DNA from: an archaeon
Lineage (GTDB): Archaea; Iainarchaeota; Iainarchaeia; Iainarchaeales; Iainarchaeaceae
Assembly: GCA_005239615.1 (NCBI GenBank)
Contig: SBBR01000034.1
Coordinates: 1-10,274, forward strand
Length of the DNA stretch: 10,274 bases
Direction: 5' to 3'
The translations under genes and the position numbers were made by a program. Numbering within the stretch: position 1 is the stretch's first letter; each line of letters begins with the position of its first letter. The notes beneath the pieces were generated by a model. That model was not told where the DNA came from and made no database searches. It saw only the letters and a list, made by a program, of their open reading frames with translations. Below are positions 1-6,234 of this stretch, piece after piece.

Positions 1-120
1 ACACACACTTCAAAAAAATGCCCTCCTTGTCCCACCGAAATCCATGGAAAATACTTTAGGCGTACTGGGGCGATTTTAAGGTTGTTGTGTGACTAGACAA
101 AAACGAGACGTGAACTGGCG
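1..120. other. Left-edge non-coding stretch upstream of cutA
   Basis: No convincing coding region is seen here. On the plus strand a TTTTAAG at about 74-80 could be a weak TATA box for cutA, giving a leader of roughly 15 bases. A GTGA at 110-113, seven bases before the cutA ATG, could serve as a partial Shine-Dalgarno site. On the minus strand an AAGGAGG lies near 20-30, followed by a TTG that stays open to the window edge. That could be the start of a gene leaving the window on the left, but too little is visible to call it. Confidence 0.3.
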
Positions 121-432
121 ATGCCTGCAGTAACAGTCCTTTACATTCCATGTCCGTCACTTCGGGAAGCTGCAAAAATTTCCCAGGCACTGCTAGAGGG
201 GCGCCTCATCGCCTGCGCCAACATAGTGGAAAGCTCTTCCATTTACAACTGGAAAGGCAAGCGCGAAAACGCCAAGGAGCACATTATTTTCGCCAAAACC
301 ACGCCAAAAAAGGCGAAAAAGGCGGAAAGGCTCGCGAAACGCCTCCATTCCTACGAAATCCCCGCAATCCTGAGTTTCAGGGCAGGGGCAAACAGCGAAT
401 ATGTAAAATGGGTGGCTACGGAAACCGAATGA
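121..432 (+). CDS. cutA: CutA-family divalent-cation tolerance protein
   Basis: A 103-residue protein of the CutA1 family, a small trimeric ferredoxin-like-fold protein linked to divalent metal (copper) tolerance in bacteria and of unsettled role in archaea. Family landmarks are all present in order: a first beta strand (residues 4-9), the EGRLIACANI stretch (26-35), YNWKGK (42-47), the helix rich in Lys before LHSYEIP (75-81), and the final NSEYVKW (91-97). Length matches the usual 100-115 residues, so it is complete. It is cytosolic, with no signal peptide. It stands alone: a T-run follows and the next gene has its own strong promoter. The ATG at 121 gives the normal family N-terminus. The Lys/Ala-rich segment 59-74 is more basic than in many homologues. 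Family assignment is firm; the metal or regulatory role here is not visible. Confidence 0.93.
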   Translation: MPAVTVLYIPCPSLREAAKISQALLEGRLIACANIVESSSIYNWKGKRENAKEHIIFAKTTPKKAKKAERLAKRLHSYEIPAILSFRAGANSEYVKWVATETE

Positions 433-511
433 TGCCAAAAAAGGGCCACACACACAACGGAATGCCTTCAATCACCACATAGACAAGCAACTCTGAGTCA
501 GTCAATCGACG

Positions 512-518
512 TTTTTTT
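512..518 (+). terminator. T-run terminator after cutA
   Basis: Seven consecutive T residues lie 80 bases past the cutA stop and before the por promoter. Archaeal termination typically needs only such a T-run in the non-template strand. No stable hairpin precedes it. It may also be part of the spacer that sets the por promoter apart. Confidence 0.4.
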
Positions 519-532
519 GTTGGACACCCAAC
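519..532. promoter_or_regulatory. Inverted repeat next to the por TATA box
   Basis: GTTGG, a four-base ACAC centre, then CCAAC forms a perfect 5-bp inverted repeat ending six bases before the TATA box of the por operon. Its position over or just beyond the BRE would suit a repressor or activator site. Alternatively it is a chance palindrome, since five-base arms are short. Confidence 0.3.
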
Positions 533-538
533 GTAATC

Positions 539-546
539 TTTATATA
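539..546 (+). promoter_or_regulatory. TATA box of the porGDAB operon
   Basis: TTTATATA is a near-ideal archaeal TATA box. Its first base lies 31 bases before the porG ATG. With the usual TATA-to-start distance of about 25-30 bases, transcription would begin at or within a base or two of the ATG, so the mRNA is probably leaderless. No Shine-Dalgarno site is found before porG, which agrees. Confidence 0.8.
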
Positions 547-569
547 GTCCACGCGGTCTCTTTCATAGA

Positions 570-1193
570 ATGATTGAGATAAGGCTTCACGGCCGCGCTG
601 GGCAAGGAATGGTCACGGGTGCGGAGCTCATCGCCCTTGCCGCAAATTATGAGGGCAAGTACAGCCAGGCATTCCCTTTCTTTGGCTCCGAGAAACGGGG
701 GCCGCCGGTAGAGGCTTACTGCAGGATTGACACCAAACCCATAATCATCCACGAGGAAATCGCAGAGCCGGACATTGTGGTTGTAGGAGACCCCTCGATA
801 ATGGACTCGGTGGATGTGTGCAGGGGCCTGCACAAGGACGGCATAGTGATTGTCAACAGCAAGAAAAGGCCGGAGGAACTCGGCCTAAGGGCCAGGAGGA
901 TCTTCACTGTCGACGCGTCCTCAGTGGCCTTGAAGCTCTTCGGCAAGCTCATACTGAATACTGTCATGCTCGGCGCGTTCTGCAAGGTCTCGGACGCGGT
1001 CAGGCTAGACTCGATAAAGAGGGCCACGATGGAGAAGCTTGGCGGGAGAGGGAAGTTCTCGAACAAGATAGTGGAATCGAACATTGCCGCGATACAGGAA
1101 GTGTATGATTTGGTAAAAGTGGACAATGCAATAGCGGCTTCATCCGGCGCAGCGGCAAAGGCTGGCAAAGCCGGGCGAAGGGCAAAGGCTTGA
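570..1193 (+). CDS. porG: Pyruvate/2-oxoacid:ferredoxin oxidoreductase gamma subunit
   Basis: Gamma subunit of the four-subunit, thiamine-diphosphate-dependent enzyme that converts pyruvate, CoA and oxidised ferredoxin to acetyl-CoA, CO2 and reduced ferredoxin in the cytosol. The 207-residue protein opens with the family hallmark HGRAGQG (residues 7-13) and has the second signature FFGSEKRGPPVEAY at 37-50. The central Rossmann-like core runs to about residue 185. It is somewhat longer than the usual 180-190 residues because of a C-terminal tail (about 186-207) rich in Ala, Gly, Lys and Arg. It is first in the order gamma-delta-alpha-beta, the standard archaeal arrangement. The ATG at 570 is 31 bases after a strong TATA box, supporting a leaderless start. 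Pyruvate as substrate is inferred from the whole operon, mostly from PorA and PorB motifs; other 2-oxoacids cannot be excluded. Confidence 0.93.
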   Translation: MIEIRLHGRAGQGMVTGAELIALAANYEGKYSQAFPFFGSEKRGPPVEAYCRIDTKPIIIHEEIAEPDIVVVGDPSIMDSVDVCRGLHKDGIVIVNSKKRPEELGLRARRIFTVDASSVALKLFGKLILNTVMLGAFCKVSDAVRLDSIKRATMEKLGGRGKFSNKIVESNIAAIQEVYDLVKVDNAIAASSGAAAKAGKAGRRAKA

Positions 1194-1197
1194 AGGC

Positions 1198-1202
1198 AGG
1201 TG
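1198..1202 (+). promoter_or_regulatory. Shine-Dalgarno site of porD
   Basis: AGGTG, matching the core of the archaeal GGAGGTGA consensus, lies seven bases before the ATG at 1210. It favours that ATG over the in-frame ATG at 1222. Confidence 0.6.
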
Positions 1203-1209
1203 CAGATTC

Positions 1210-1461
1210 ATGATAATCCCGATGGCAAAGCCCGGCACGAGCACAGAGAACCTAACCGGCGAGTGGAAAGCCTATATGCCAGTCGTGAACGGCGACAAGT
1301 GCATCAAGTGCGGCATCTGCCAAAACTACTGCCCCGAGGGAATAATGGGCGAAATAAAGAAGATTCCAGAGATTGACTACGAGTACTGTAAGGGCTGCTC
1401 GGTCTGCGCGAACGAATGCCCCGTCAAGTGCATCGAAATGAAGCGTGTGGAGGAAGACTAG
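1210..1461 (+). CDS. porD: Pyruvate:ferredoxin oxidoreductase delta subunit, 2[4Fe-4S] ferredoxin-like
   Basis: An 83-residue delta subunit that relays electrons from the PorB cluster to external ferredoxin. Two complete CxxCxxCxxxCP motifs bind two [4Fe-4S] clusters: C31, C34, C37, C41-P and C60, C63, C66, C70-P. An extra Cys sits at 74. The N-terminal 30 residues carry the delta-subunit-type lead-in (a TGEWKAYMPVVN stretch at 16-27), which distinguishes it from a free ferredoxin. The length is normal for the family. It starts 16 bases after porG, has its own Shine-Dalgarno site, and ends one base before the start codon of porA, so the genes are clearly co-transcribed and probably translationally linked. 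Confidence 0.94.
   Translation: MIIPMAKPGTSTENLTGEWKAYMPVVNGDKCIKCGICQNYCPEGIMGEIKKIPEIDYEYCKGCSVCANECPVKCIEMKRVEED
1449..1453 (+). promoter_or_regulatory. Shine-Dalgarno site of porA
   Basis: GGAGG lies nine bases before the ATG at 1463 and inside the end of porD. It decides the porA start against an in-frame GTG at 1445, which would lie upstream of this site and overlap porD. Confidence 0.7.
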
Positions 1462-1462
1462 A

Positions 1463-2614
1463 ATGATCAAAACTGTAGAAGGCGCGAAGGTCATAGGAGA
1501 AATGGCAGTGAACTGCAAGGTAGAGGTCGCGGCATGCTACCCGATCACGCCTACAACTCACCTCACCGAGGACCTCAGCAAATCCTACGCCGACGGAAAG
1601 ATACCAGAATATATCACTGTCGAGTCGGAGTTCTCGGCCATCTCTGCCCTTGTAGGCGCAAGCGCTGCAGGCTCTAGGACATTCACGACCACTGGCGGCC
1701 AGGGCCTCCTGCTGATGCACGAGGTGCTCTTCAGTGCAGCCGGAATGCGCCTGCCGATTGTGATGCTTGTGGGCAACCGCGCGGTGAGCTCTCCTCTAAA
1801 CATCTGGAACGACGAGCAGGACACTATAAGCCAGAGGGATTCTGGGTGGATTCAGATTTACTGCAAGAACAATCAAGAGGCTGTGGATTCATTGCCGCAG
1901 GCGTTCTACGTCGCCGAGAAAATCCTTTTGCCGGTGATGGTCTGCGTTGACGGTCATTACCTCACCCACGCGGTGGAACAGGTGGATGTTTCAGATGAGA
2001 AAACCGTGCAGACCTTCCTCCCGCCTTACAAGTACCACCTCAAACTCGACCCTGAAAATCCAGTGAGCCTCGGGGTTTACGCCAACCCTACCCACTACCA
2101 GATTTTCAGGGAGGACCTGATGAAGGACATGGAGACCGCGAAGGAGTTGCTCCTCGAAGCGGGGAAAAAATGGGGCGAACTCACGAAAAGAAGCTATGGC
2201 CTTGTGAACGCCTACATGGTCGGGGATGCCGAGCGCGTGATAGTCGGTTTGGGTTCTGTAATGGACAACGTGATTACGATTGTGAACGAATTGCGCGCGA
2301 AGGGCGAGAAGGTCGGCGCGCTGCACCTCAGGGTATTTAGGCCCTTCCCGCGCGAAGAACTCAGGAAGGCGCTCGCGGGCAGAAAGGTTGGGGTGATTGA
2401 CCGCGACATTTCAATAGGCGGGCAGGCGCCTGTATATGTCGAAATTGCCGAGGCGATGGAAGGCACGGGGGCAAAGGTCTCGAGCTTCTACGGCGGCCTC
2501 GGCGGGCGCGGCATCAAAAGGGAGCACATCCGACAGATGTTCGGGAAGCTCAAGAACGGCCCGGTAAAGGAATGGGTCGCGACAGAGGCACCGAAAGCGG
2601 CGATGAGCGGTTAG
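1463..2614 (+). CDS. porA: Pyruvate:ferredoxin oxidoreductase alpha subunit
   Basis: The 383-residue alpha subunit carries the pyrimidine-binding and substrate-side domains of the enzyme. Visible landmarks are YPITPTT (26-32), the ESEFSA stretch with the glutamate expected to touch the thiamine ring (54-59), TTTGGQGLLLMHE (75-87), and NRAVSSPLNIWNDEQD followed by RDSGWIQIY from about residue 108. These are typical of the pyruvate-type enzyme rather than the 2-oxoglutarate type. The C-terminal half is the transketolase-C-like domain, including VIVGLGSVMDN and the VGVIDRD stretch. Length is standard and the reading frame is intact. The ATG at 1463 is chosen because GGAGG lies nine bases upstream and the resulting N-terminus (MIKTVEGAKVIGEMA) matches family proteins. 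The next gene, porB, follows after an 80-base gap. Confidence 0.95.
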   Translation: MIKTVEGAKVIGEMAVNCKVEVAACYPITPTTHLTEDLSKSYADGKIPEYITVESEFSAISALVGASAAGSRTFTTTGGQGLLLMHEVLFSAAGMRLPIVMLVGNRAVSSPLNIWNDEQDTISQRDSGWIQIYCKNNQEAVDSLPQAFYVAEKILLPVMVCVDGHYLTHAVEQVDVSDEKTVQTFLPPYKYHLKLDPENPVSLGVYANPTHYQIFREDLMKDMETAKELLLEAGKKWGELTKRSYGLVNAYMVGDAERVIVGLGSVMDNVITIVNELRAKGEKVGALHLRVFRPFPREELRKALAGRKVGVIDRDISIGGQAPVYVEIAEAMEGTGAKVSSFYGGLGGRGIKREHIRQMFGKLKNGPVKEWVATEAPKAAMSG

Positions 2615-2681
2615 AGGATGGCAATGGCGACAAGCCGGAAATGGGTTTCATGGATTGATTAAGCAATTGGAATTGATGGAC

Positions 2682-2687
2682 AGGGGT
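2682..2687 (+). promoter_or_regulatory. Shine-Dalgarno site of porB
   Basis: AGGGGT lies seven bases before the ATG at 2695. This favours ATG 2695 over the in-frame TTG at 2689, which would be only one base from the site. Confidence 0.6.
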
Positions 2688-2694
2688 TTTGCAT

Positions 2695-3633
2695 ATGGGT
2701 GAACTGAAAACAGTGCCGCAAAGCAAGCAGTCGCAGCAACACCTCTACGCTCCTGGTCATAGCGGCTGCCCCGGCTGCGGACCGAGCAACGCGCTAATAC
2801 AGGTGTGCGACACACTCGGCAAGGACATCATTGTTGTGAACGCAACCGGCTGCATGGAAATCACTTCCTCGCAGTACCCCCAGACAGCTTGGAGGGTCCC
2901 CTACATCCATTCGCTCTTCGAGAACGCACCCGCGGTTGCCTCAGGTATTGCAAGGGCGCTCAAGGCGCAGGGCAACGACCACACAAAGGTAGTGGTGATT
3001 GCGGGAGACGGCTCAACTTACGATATAGGATTCGGGGCCCTGAGTGGGATGCTTGAAAGGCAGGAAAATGTTTTGTACGTTTGCTATGACAACCAGCTCT
3101 ACGCGAATACAGGGGTGCAGAAATCAGGGGCGACCCCCTACGGCGCAGCCACGACCACAACCTCGGTAGGGAGCGTTCACAGGGGAAAGGAAACCGAGAG
3201 AAAGCCTATTGCCGAAATCATCGCGGCGCATGGGGTCAAGTACGTCGCTTCCGCCTCGATTGCGTATTATGCCGACCTACAGATGAAGCTGAATAAGGCA
3301 AGGGCAGTGCAGGGGCCTTCCTTTGTTGTGATTGACGCACCATGCTGCCTCGGCGCGGGCTTTGACGGCGGCATCACTTACAAAGTGGCGAAGCTGAACG
3401 TCGCGACAAGGCTCTGGTTCCTGTACGAAATCGAGAACGGGAAATACAAGCTCAACTTCAACCCCGCAAACCCCAAACCTGTAAAGGAATACCTGGAGCT
3501 GCAGAAGCGCTTCAAGCACCTTGATGCGCAGCAGATTGAGCACATACAAAAATGGGCCGACAATGAGTACAACGAACTGCTCGTGAAGTCAGGGCAGGCT
3601 CCCGGCCAGAAACCCCCCGTGGCGCCTCCTTAA
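2695..3633 (+). CDS. porB: Pyruvate:ferredoxin oxidoreductase beta subunit
   Basis: The 312-residue beta subunit binds the diphosphate end of thiamine diphosphate and the proximal [4Fe-4S] cluster. Cluster ligands are C25 and C28 (HSGCPGCG, 22-29), C53 (ATGCMEI) and one of C217/C218 (APCCLGAG). The thiamine-diphosphate/Mg motif begins at GDG (104-106), continues STYDIGFGALSG, and reaches N133 in CYDNQLYANTGVQ. SGATPYGAATTTTSVG (144-159) is the pyruvate-type loop. The protein is complete. It ends the operon, with PorA and PorB forming the catalytic core. The last residues are Pro/Gly/Gln-rich and unlikely to be structured. The 80-base gap from porA is longer than the other por gaps, but the Shine-Dalgarno site argues that it is read from the same mRNA. 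Confidence 0.95.
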   Translation: MGELKTVPQSKQSQQHLYAPGHSGCPGCGPSNALIQVCDTLGKDIIVVNATGCMEITSSQYPQTAWRVPYIHSLFENAPAVASGIARALKAQGNDHTKVVVIAGDGSTYDIGFGALSGMLERQENVLYVCYDNQLYANTGVQKSGATPYGAATTTTSVGSVHRGKETERKPIAEIIAAHGVKYVASASIAYYADLQMKLNKARAVQGPSFVVIDAPCCLGAGFDGGITYKVAKLNVATRLWFLYEIENGKYKLNFNPANPKPVKEYLELQKRFKHLDAQQIEHIQKWADNEYNELLVKSGQAPGQKPPVAPP

Positions 3634-3689
3634 AATGTGGCCCCGGGCGCGTCACCGGCACCGGCTGCACCCACGACAAGTAATAACTG

Positions 3690-3697
3690 TTTTTTAA
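3690..3697 (+). promoter_or_regulatory. TATA box of the Nudix gene, with a T-run ending the por operon
   Basis: TTTTTTAA begins exactly 31 bases before the Nudix ATG, the same spacing as at porG, and there is no Shine-Dalgarno site, so the mRNA is probably leaderless. The six T residues lie 57 bases past the porB stop and could also act as the T-run terminator for the por transcript. Confidence 0.55.
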
Positions 3698-3720
3698 CCG
3701 AATAACCCCCTTATCATTTC

Positions 3721-4155
3721 ATGAACGTAAAGCATGGTGTCACGGCAGTCATCTTCGACGAGCGCGGGGGCAAGCGCTACTTCCTCCTGCTGCATAGGGT
3801 CCTGAACTGGAGCGGCTGGGAGTTCATCAAGGGCGGCATCGACCAAGGAGAGAATTCCGAGCAGGCCGTGTTCAGGGAGATTGACGAGGAAGCGGGACTC
3901 ACAAGGCTCAGGATGGTCGGCACGCTCCCGAGGAAAGTGAGCTGGGCAGTGAAGGGAATGAAGTACATCTACACGCCTTTCATACTGAAGGGGGACATGG
4001 CGGAGAACGTGAACCTCGTGCAGGAAGTGGTTGAGCACGACGCCTACAGTTGGGCCGAGGAGGGGAATGTAGAAAGGATGCTGACGCATGAGGACAATAA
4101 AAAGGTTTTTAGGGAGGCCATCGGGATTATCAACTCGCAGCAAAAACAAAAATAA
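3721..4155 (+). CDS. Nudix hydrolase
   Basis: A 144-residue single-domain Nudix hydrolase, which cleaves a nucleoside diphosphate linked to another group, using Mg2+. The Nudix box is perfect: G38-x5-E44-x7-REIDEEAGL (52-60), matching GX5EX7REUXEEXGU with metal ligands E53, E56 and E57. The preceding WSGWEFIKGG (30-39) resembles proteins of the diadenosine-tetraphosphate hydrolase branch, so an Ap4A-like role is plausible, but substrate cannot be read from this. The protein is cytosolic and its end is Lys/Gln-rich. It sits alone between the por operon and acylphosphatase, with its own TATA box. The ATG at 3721 begins directly at the first beta strand of the fold, as is normal for short members. 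Confidence 0.9.
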   Translation: MNVKHGVTAVIFDERGGKRYFLLLHRVLNWSGWEFIKGGIDQGENSEQAVFREIDEEAGLTRLRMVGTLPRKVSWAVKGMKYIYTPFILKGDMAENVNLVQEVVEHDAYSWAEEGNVERMLTHEDNKKVFREAIGIINSQQKQK

Positions 4156-4173
4156 GGCCATTGCCTAATCGGC

Positions 4174-4251
4174 CTGCCGGCAGTCAAAGGCGCCAGGGAA
4201 CCCATACCTGAATGCCTTTTGTTTCAGGGAGTGGGGTCCCGATTCGGCCCC
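4174..4251. other. Spacer with a palindrome and a hairpin
   Basis: Between the Nudix and acylphosphatase genes (4156-4292) there is no ORF. It holds a perfect 10-bp palindrome CTGCCGGCAG (4174-4183). Further on is a potential hairpin: GGGG (4233-4236) pairs with CCCC (4248-4251), and CCG (4239-4241) pairs with CGG (4245-4247) around ATT, leaving a two-base bulge. No T-run follows, so it is not a classic terminator. It could be an mRNA 3' end structure of the Nudix gene or a leader element of acyP. Confidence 0.3.
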
Positions 4252-4292
4252 TGCGCAAGACAGGGCATGGGTGATTATTTTCAGTGGTTTGC

Positions 4293-4568
4293 ATGGAGAA
4301 GAGGCTTGAAGCGGTTATCTCGGGCAGGGTGCAGGGCATTGGCTACCGCGCGTTCGTGGAAATAAAGGCCATTGCCCTCGGATTGAGGGGCTACGTGAAA
4401 AATCTCGCGGATGGGAGCGTAGAGGTGGTGGCTGAGGGCGAGGAGGCCATGCTGGAAAAACTGCTCGACGCGCTGGAAAACGGCAACCCCTTGGCGAAAG
4501 TGCAAGGCATCAGGCGGAACTGGTCTGGGTCGAAAGGTGGTTACCGTGGATTTGTAATTAGGCATTGA
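4293..4568 (+). CDS. acyP: Acylphosphatase
   Basis: A 91-residue acylphosphatase, which hydrolyses the carboxyl-phosphate bond of acyl phosphates such as acetyl phosphate or 1,3-bisphosphoglycerate. Both family signatures are present: SGRVQGIGYR (10-19) with catalytic Arg19, and GYVKNLADGSVEVVAEG (33-49) with catalytic Asn37. The C-terminal strand ending GFVIRH is also typical. The protein is full length and cytosolic. I chose ATG 4293 over an in-frame GTG at 4284 because family proteins begin only a few residues before the first strand. No TATA box at the usual 31-base spacing and no strong Shine-Dalgarno site were seen, so its promoter is unclear; it may be read through from the Nudix gene. 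Its end lies just 21 bases from the end of a convergent gene. Confidence 0.93.
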   Translation: MEKRLEAVISGRVQGIGYRAFVEIKAIALGLRGYVKNLADGSVEVVAEGEEAMLEKLLDALENGNPLAKVQGIRRNWSGSKGGYRGFVIRH

Positions 4569-4589
4569 ACATGGGCAGCGTTTCCCCTG

Positions 4590-5057
4590 TCACTCCTTAA
4601 CAGTAAGCACAGTATCCTTCGAGTAATCCTCACCATTGATGGATGTTTTGGCCACGAAGGTGTATGTCCCTGGCAGCACCCTCTGCACAGGGTTCACGAT
4701 GAAGGTTATTTCGCGTGAGGCGCCCGCCGAAATCAATTCCACCTTTCCCCCAAACTTCTGGCTCTCTGGAAACACCTGGAAGTCGGTTTTTTCCTTCGCC
4801 ATAGCAGAGACAGGCACGTTACTCGCATCGACCTTTTCGATGTTAGTGACCGTCACCACAAGCTTGGTCGTTTCGCCGGGCTTGATTGTGTTCTTCGAGA
4901 ACTCCGCTTTCAGTGCATTGGGTTTCATAAAGTCAGACACCCAGAAGCCGAACGCGGCTATGACAAGTATGAGGAGTATCGCCGCACCCGCGAGTATGAT
5001 TTTTTTCTGTATTGCGGGGCCGAACTCGAGATCTATCGTGGAATCGTAGATGCCCAT
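4590..5057 (-). CDS. One-pass membrane protein with an Ig-like extracytoplasmic domain
   Basis: A 155-residue protein of unknown function. The N-terminus (1-19) is short, ends QKK, and is followed by one strongly hydrophobic helix (about 20-40). The Lys pair before the helix predicts a cytoplasmic N-terminus with the rest outside. Residues about 47-155 look like one beta-sandwich domain of the CARDB/NEW3 kind, with the pattern NTIKPGETTKLVVTVTNIEK (56-75) and a C-terminal strand DTVLTVKE. Such domains are common in archaeal surface proteins. No catalytic motif, cysteine or lipobox is visible. The ATG at 5057 has a TATA-like site 31-38 bases upstream and no Shine-Dalgarno site. It is the last gene of the minus-strand block but seems to have its own promoter. 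It could be a surface adhesin accessory or a membrane-complex subunit; nothing here decides. Confidence 0.75.
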   Translation of the reverse strand: MGIYDSTIDLEFGPAIQKKIILAGAAILLILVIAAFGFWVSDFMKPNALKAEFSKNTIKPGETTKLVVTVTNIEKVDASNVPVSAMAKEKTDFQVFPESQKFGGKVELISAGASREITFIVNPVQRVLPGTYTFVAKTSINGEDYSKDTVLTVKE

Positions 5058-5087
5058 GGGACCACGGGAAAAATAGGGCAGCTATTG

Positions 5088-5095
5088 TATAATAA
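5088..5095 (-). promoter_or_regulatory. TATA-like box of the Ig-domain membrane protein gene
   Basis: Read on the minus strand the site is TTATTATA, 31-38 bases before the ATG at 5057. It lies in the 40-base gap after the DUF357 stop codon, suggesting independent transcription with a leader of only a few bases. Confidence 0.5.
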
Positions 5096-5097
5096 CC

Positions 5098-5397
5098 TTA
5101 CGGCAAAACGAAAAGCCTGCTGTCCCCTTTGCCGTCCAGGAAGCCGAGCCTCACCCCTGCGTCGAGCCATGCGTGCGCATAGCTGTACGCGGCGAGCGCC
5201 GTGAGTGGCATGCCTTCGCGCTCGAAGTACTTGGCGTCGTTGTAGTAGCTCTCGGCCATCTGCAGCAGCATTTTCCCCATCATGTTTTCCTTCGTGCCTT
5301 TTGTGGATGGTAGCCCTGCCTTTCCGAGTGCCATTGCAGTGAGCTCGCGGTACTTGGCAAGCTTCGTGTCAATGGAATCCTCTTTTCCACCAGGCAT
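5098..5397 (-). CDS. DUF357-family protein
   Basis: A 99-residue archaeal protein of the DUF357 family, whose function is unknown. The conserved helical hairpin is at about 46-86: AESYYNDAKYFEREG (48-62) followed by ALAAYSYAHAWLDAGVRLG (67-85), the family hallmark in which a Tyr-Ala-His stretch leads into LDAGVRLG. The fold is probably a helical bundle. It is cytosolic. The start is chosen at ATG 5397: a TATA sequence (5426-5430 on the minus strand) lies about 32 bases upstream, so transcription would begin near this ATG. An in-frame GTG at 5421 would lie only a few bases from the TATA box and is unlikely. It follows dphB on the same strand after 68 bases. A link to translation is a guess from this neighbourhood. 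Confidence 0.82.
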   Translation of the reverse strand: MPGGKEDSIDTKLAKYRELTAMALGKAGLPSTKGTKENMMGKMLLQMAESYYNDAKYFEREGMPLTALAAYSYAHAWLDAGVRLGFLDGKGDSRLFVLP

Positions 5398-5425
5398 AAA
5401 AATAACCAGCCTTGCCTTCACAGCC

Positions 5426-5431
5426 TATATG
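5426..5431 (-). promoter_or_regulatory. TATA box of the DUF357 gene
   Basis: Minus-strand CATATAGG with the TATA core at 5429-5426, about 32 bases before ATG 5397. Spacing matches the other leaderless genes in this window. Confidence 0.45.
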
Positions 5432-5465
5432 CCTTTTGCTTCGGGGCAAAATTAATTGGAGACCA

Positions 5466-6227
5466 TCACTCGAGGTCCGCAAGTTTCCTGAGGCCCTCCA
5501 TTTCCTTCTCGTTCAGCTTCCCGCACACCACCAAGGACTGCGGGAAGGAAGTGAAATCGCTGCGCTTGAGCTGCTCCATCGTGCCGGCCTTCACCTGCTG
5601 GCCAGTGCTTCCCAAGCCCGCGAGGCCTACCATGATGCTCTCGGCAAGGATGCTCTGCTCTCGCCTCTCCTCTATGGACTCAAGGGTTGAAAGGGCGTGC
5701 CTTATACCCATTAACCTGCCTTCATCCTTCCTAATGTCAAGCAGACATAGAGTGTGCAGGCCGAGTTTCTTGTTGCCGAGGATGGCATCATAGAAGCCCT
5801 CAGGTTCGAAACCCTTTTCTTGGAAAACGATGCTTGTGGTGCGTCCGAACTTGTAGCGCTCGAGGCCGCAACCGGAAACGAAATCGAAAATGCCTATGCC
5901 CGGAATGACCCGCACCTGCACCCCTTTTTCCCTTGCATCAAGCAGCAGCTGGATGTGCGTTGTCGCATCGAGCGGATTGCCGAAAACCGCGAGGCATATG
6001 TCCGAGAGCTTAGCCTCATCAAGCACCATGCCAAAGCCCTCCTCGACCTGTTTCCTGTCTAGCTGCGCCAGCTGCTTCCCTATGAGAGCCTCGAGCTCCT
6101 GCAGCGAGCCTGCTGAATACTGCGAGGTGTAGTTTTCCACGTACGCCTTGGAGCAGGACTTGAGGACATCTAGGCCCTCGAGCACAACCTGCCTTGGGTT
6201 CAGGCCAATCCCTACAATCCAGAGCAT
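5466..6227 (-). CDS. dphB: Diphthine synthase (elongation factor 2 diphthamide pathway)
   Basis: A 253-residue AdoMet-dependent methyltransferase that trimethylates the modified histidine of elongation factor 2 in diphthamide synthesis. The class III (tetrapyrrole-methylase-like) fold is evident: MLWIVGIGLNPRQVVLEGL (1-19), YVENYTS (29-35), LDRKQVEEGF (56-65), GNPLDATTH (83-91), the VIPGIGIFDFVSGCGLERYKFGR region after about residue 108, and HTLCLLDIR near 158-166. Length is normal. The family motif is usually GDPLxATTH with Asp contacting AdoMet; here it is Asn84, and the position three further on is Asp87 instead of a small hydrophobic residue. The HAxSI segment is also changed to PGIGI. 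The start at 6227 has GGAG seven bases upstream and gives the expected first strand. It lies 45 bases after DUF63 and is probably co-transcribed with it. Confidence 0.92.
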   Translation of the reverse strand: MLWIVGIGLNPRQVVLEGLDVLKSCSKAYVENYTSQYSAGSLQELEALIGKQLAQLDRKQVEEGFGMVLDEAKLSDICLAVFGNPLDATTHIQLLLDAREKGVQVRVIPGIGIFDFVSGCGLERYKFGRTTSIVFQEKGFEPEGFYDAILGNKKLGLHTLCLLDIRKDEGRLMGIRHALSTLESIEERREQSILAESIMVGLAGLGSTGQQVKAGTMEQLKRSDFTSFPQSLVVCGKLNEKEMEGLRKLADLE

Positions 6228-6234
6228 TGCAGCA

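Noticed and set aside
1..460. CACA-rich tracts at 1-8 and 449-458 as a repeat pair
   Set aside because: Short dinucleotide runs of this length arise easily and show no flanking similarity.
716..1168. Long minus-strand open frame inside porG, and similar opposite-strand frames elsewhere
   Set aside because: They lie wholly inside well-supported genes, have no family resemblance, promoter or ribosome site, and result from the GC-rich codon pattern.
2618..2662. A 14-codon ORF with two Trp codons between porA and porB, resembling a leader peptide
   Set aside because: The only Shine-Dalgarno-like bases touch the ATG, there is no attenuator-like hairpin or T-run after it, and peptide-based attenuation is not established in archaea.
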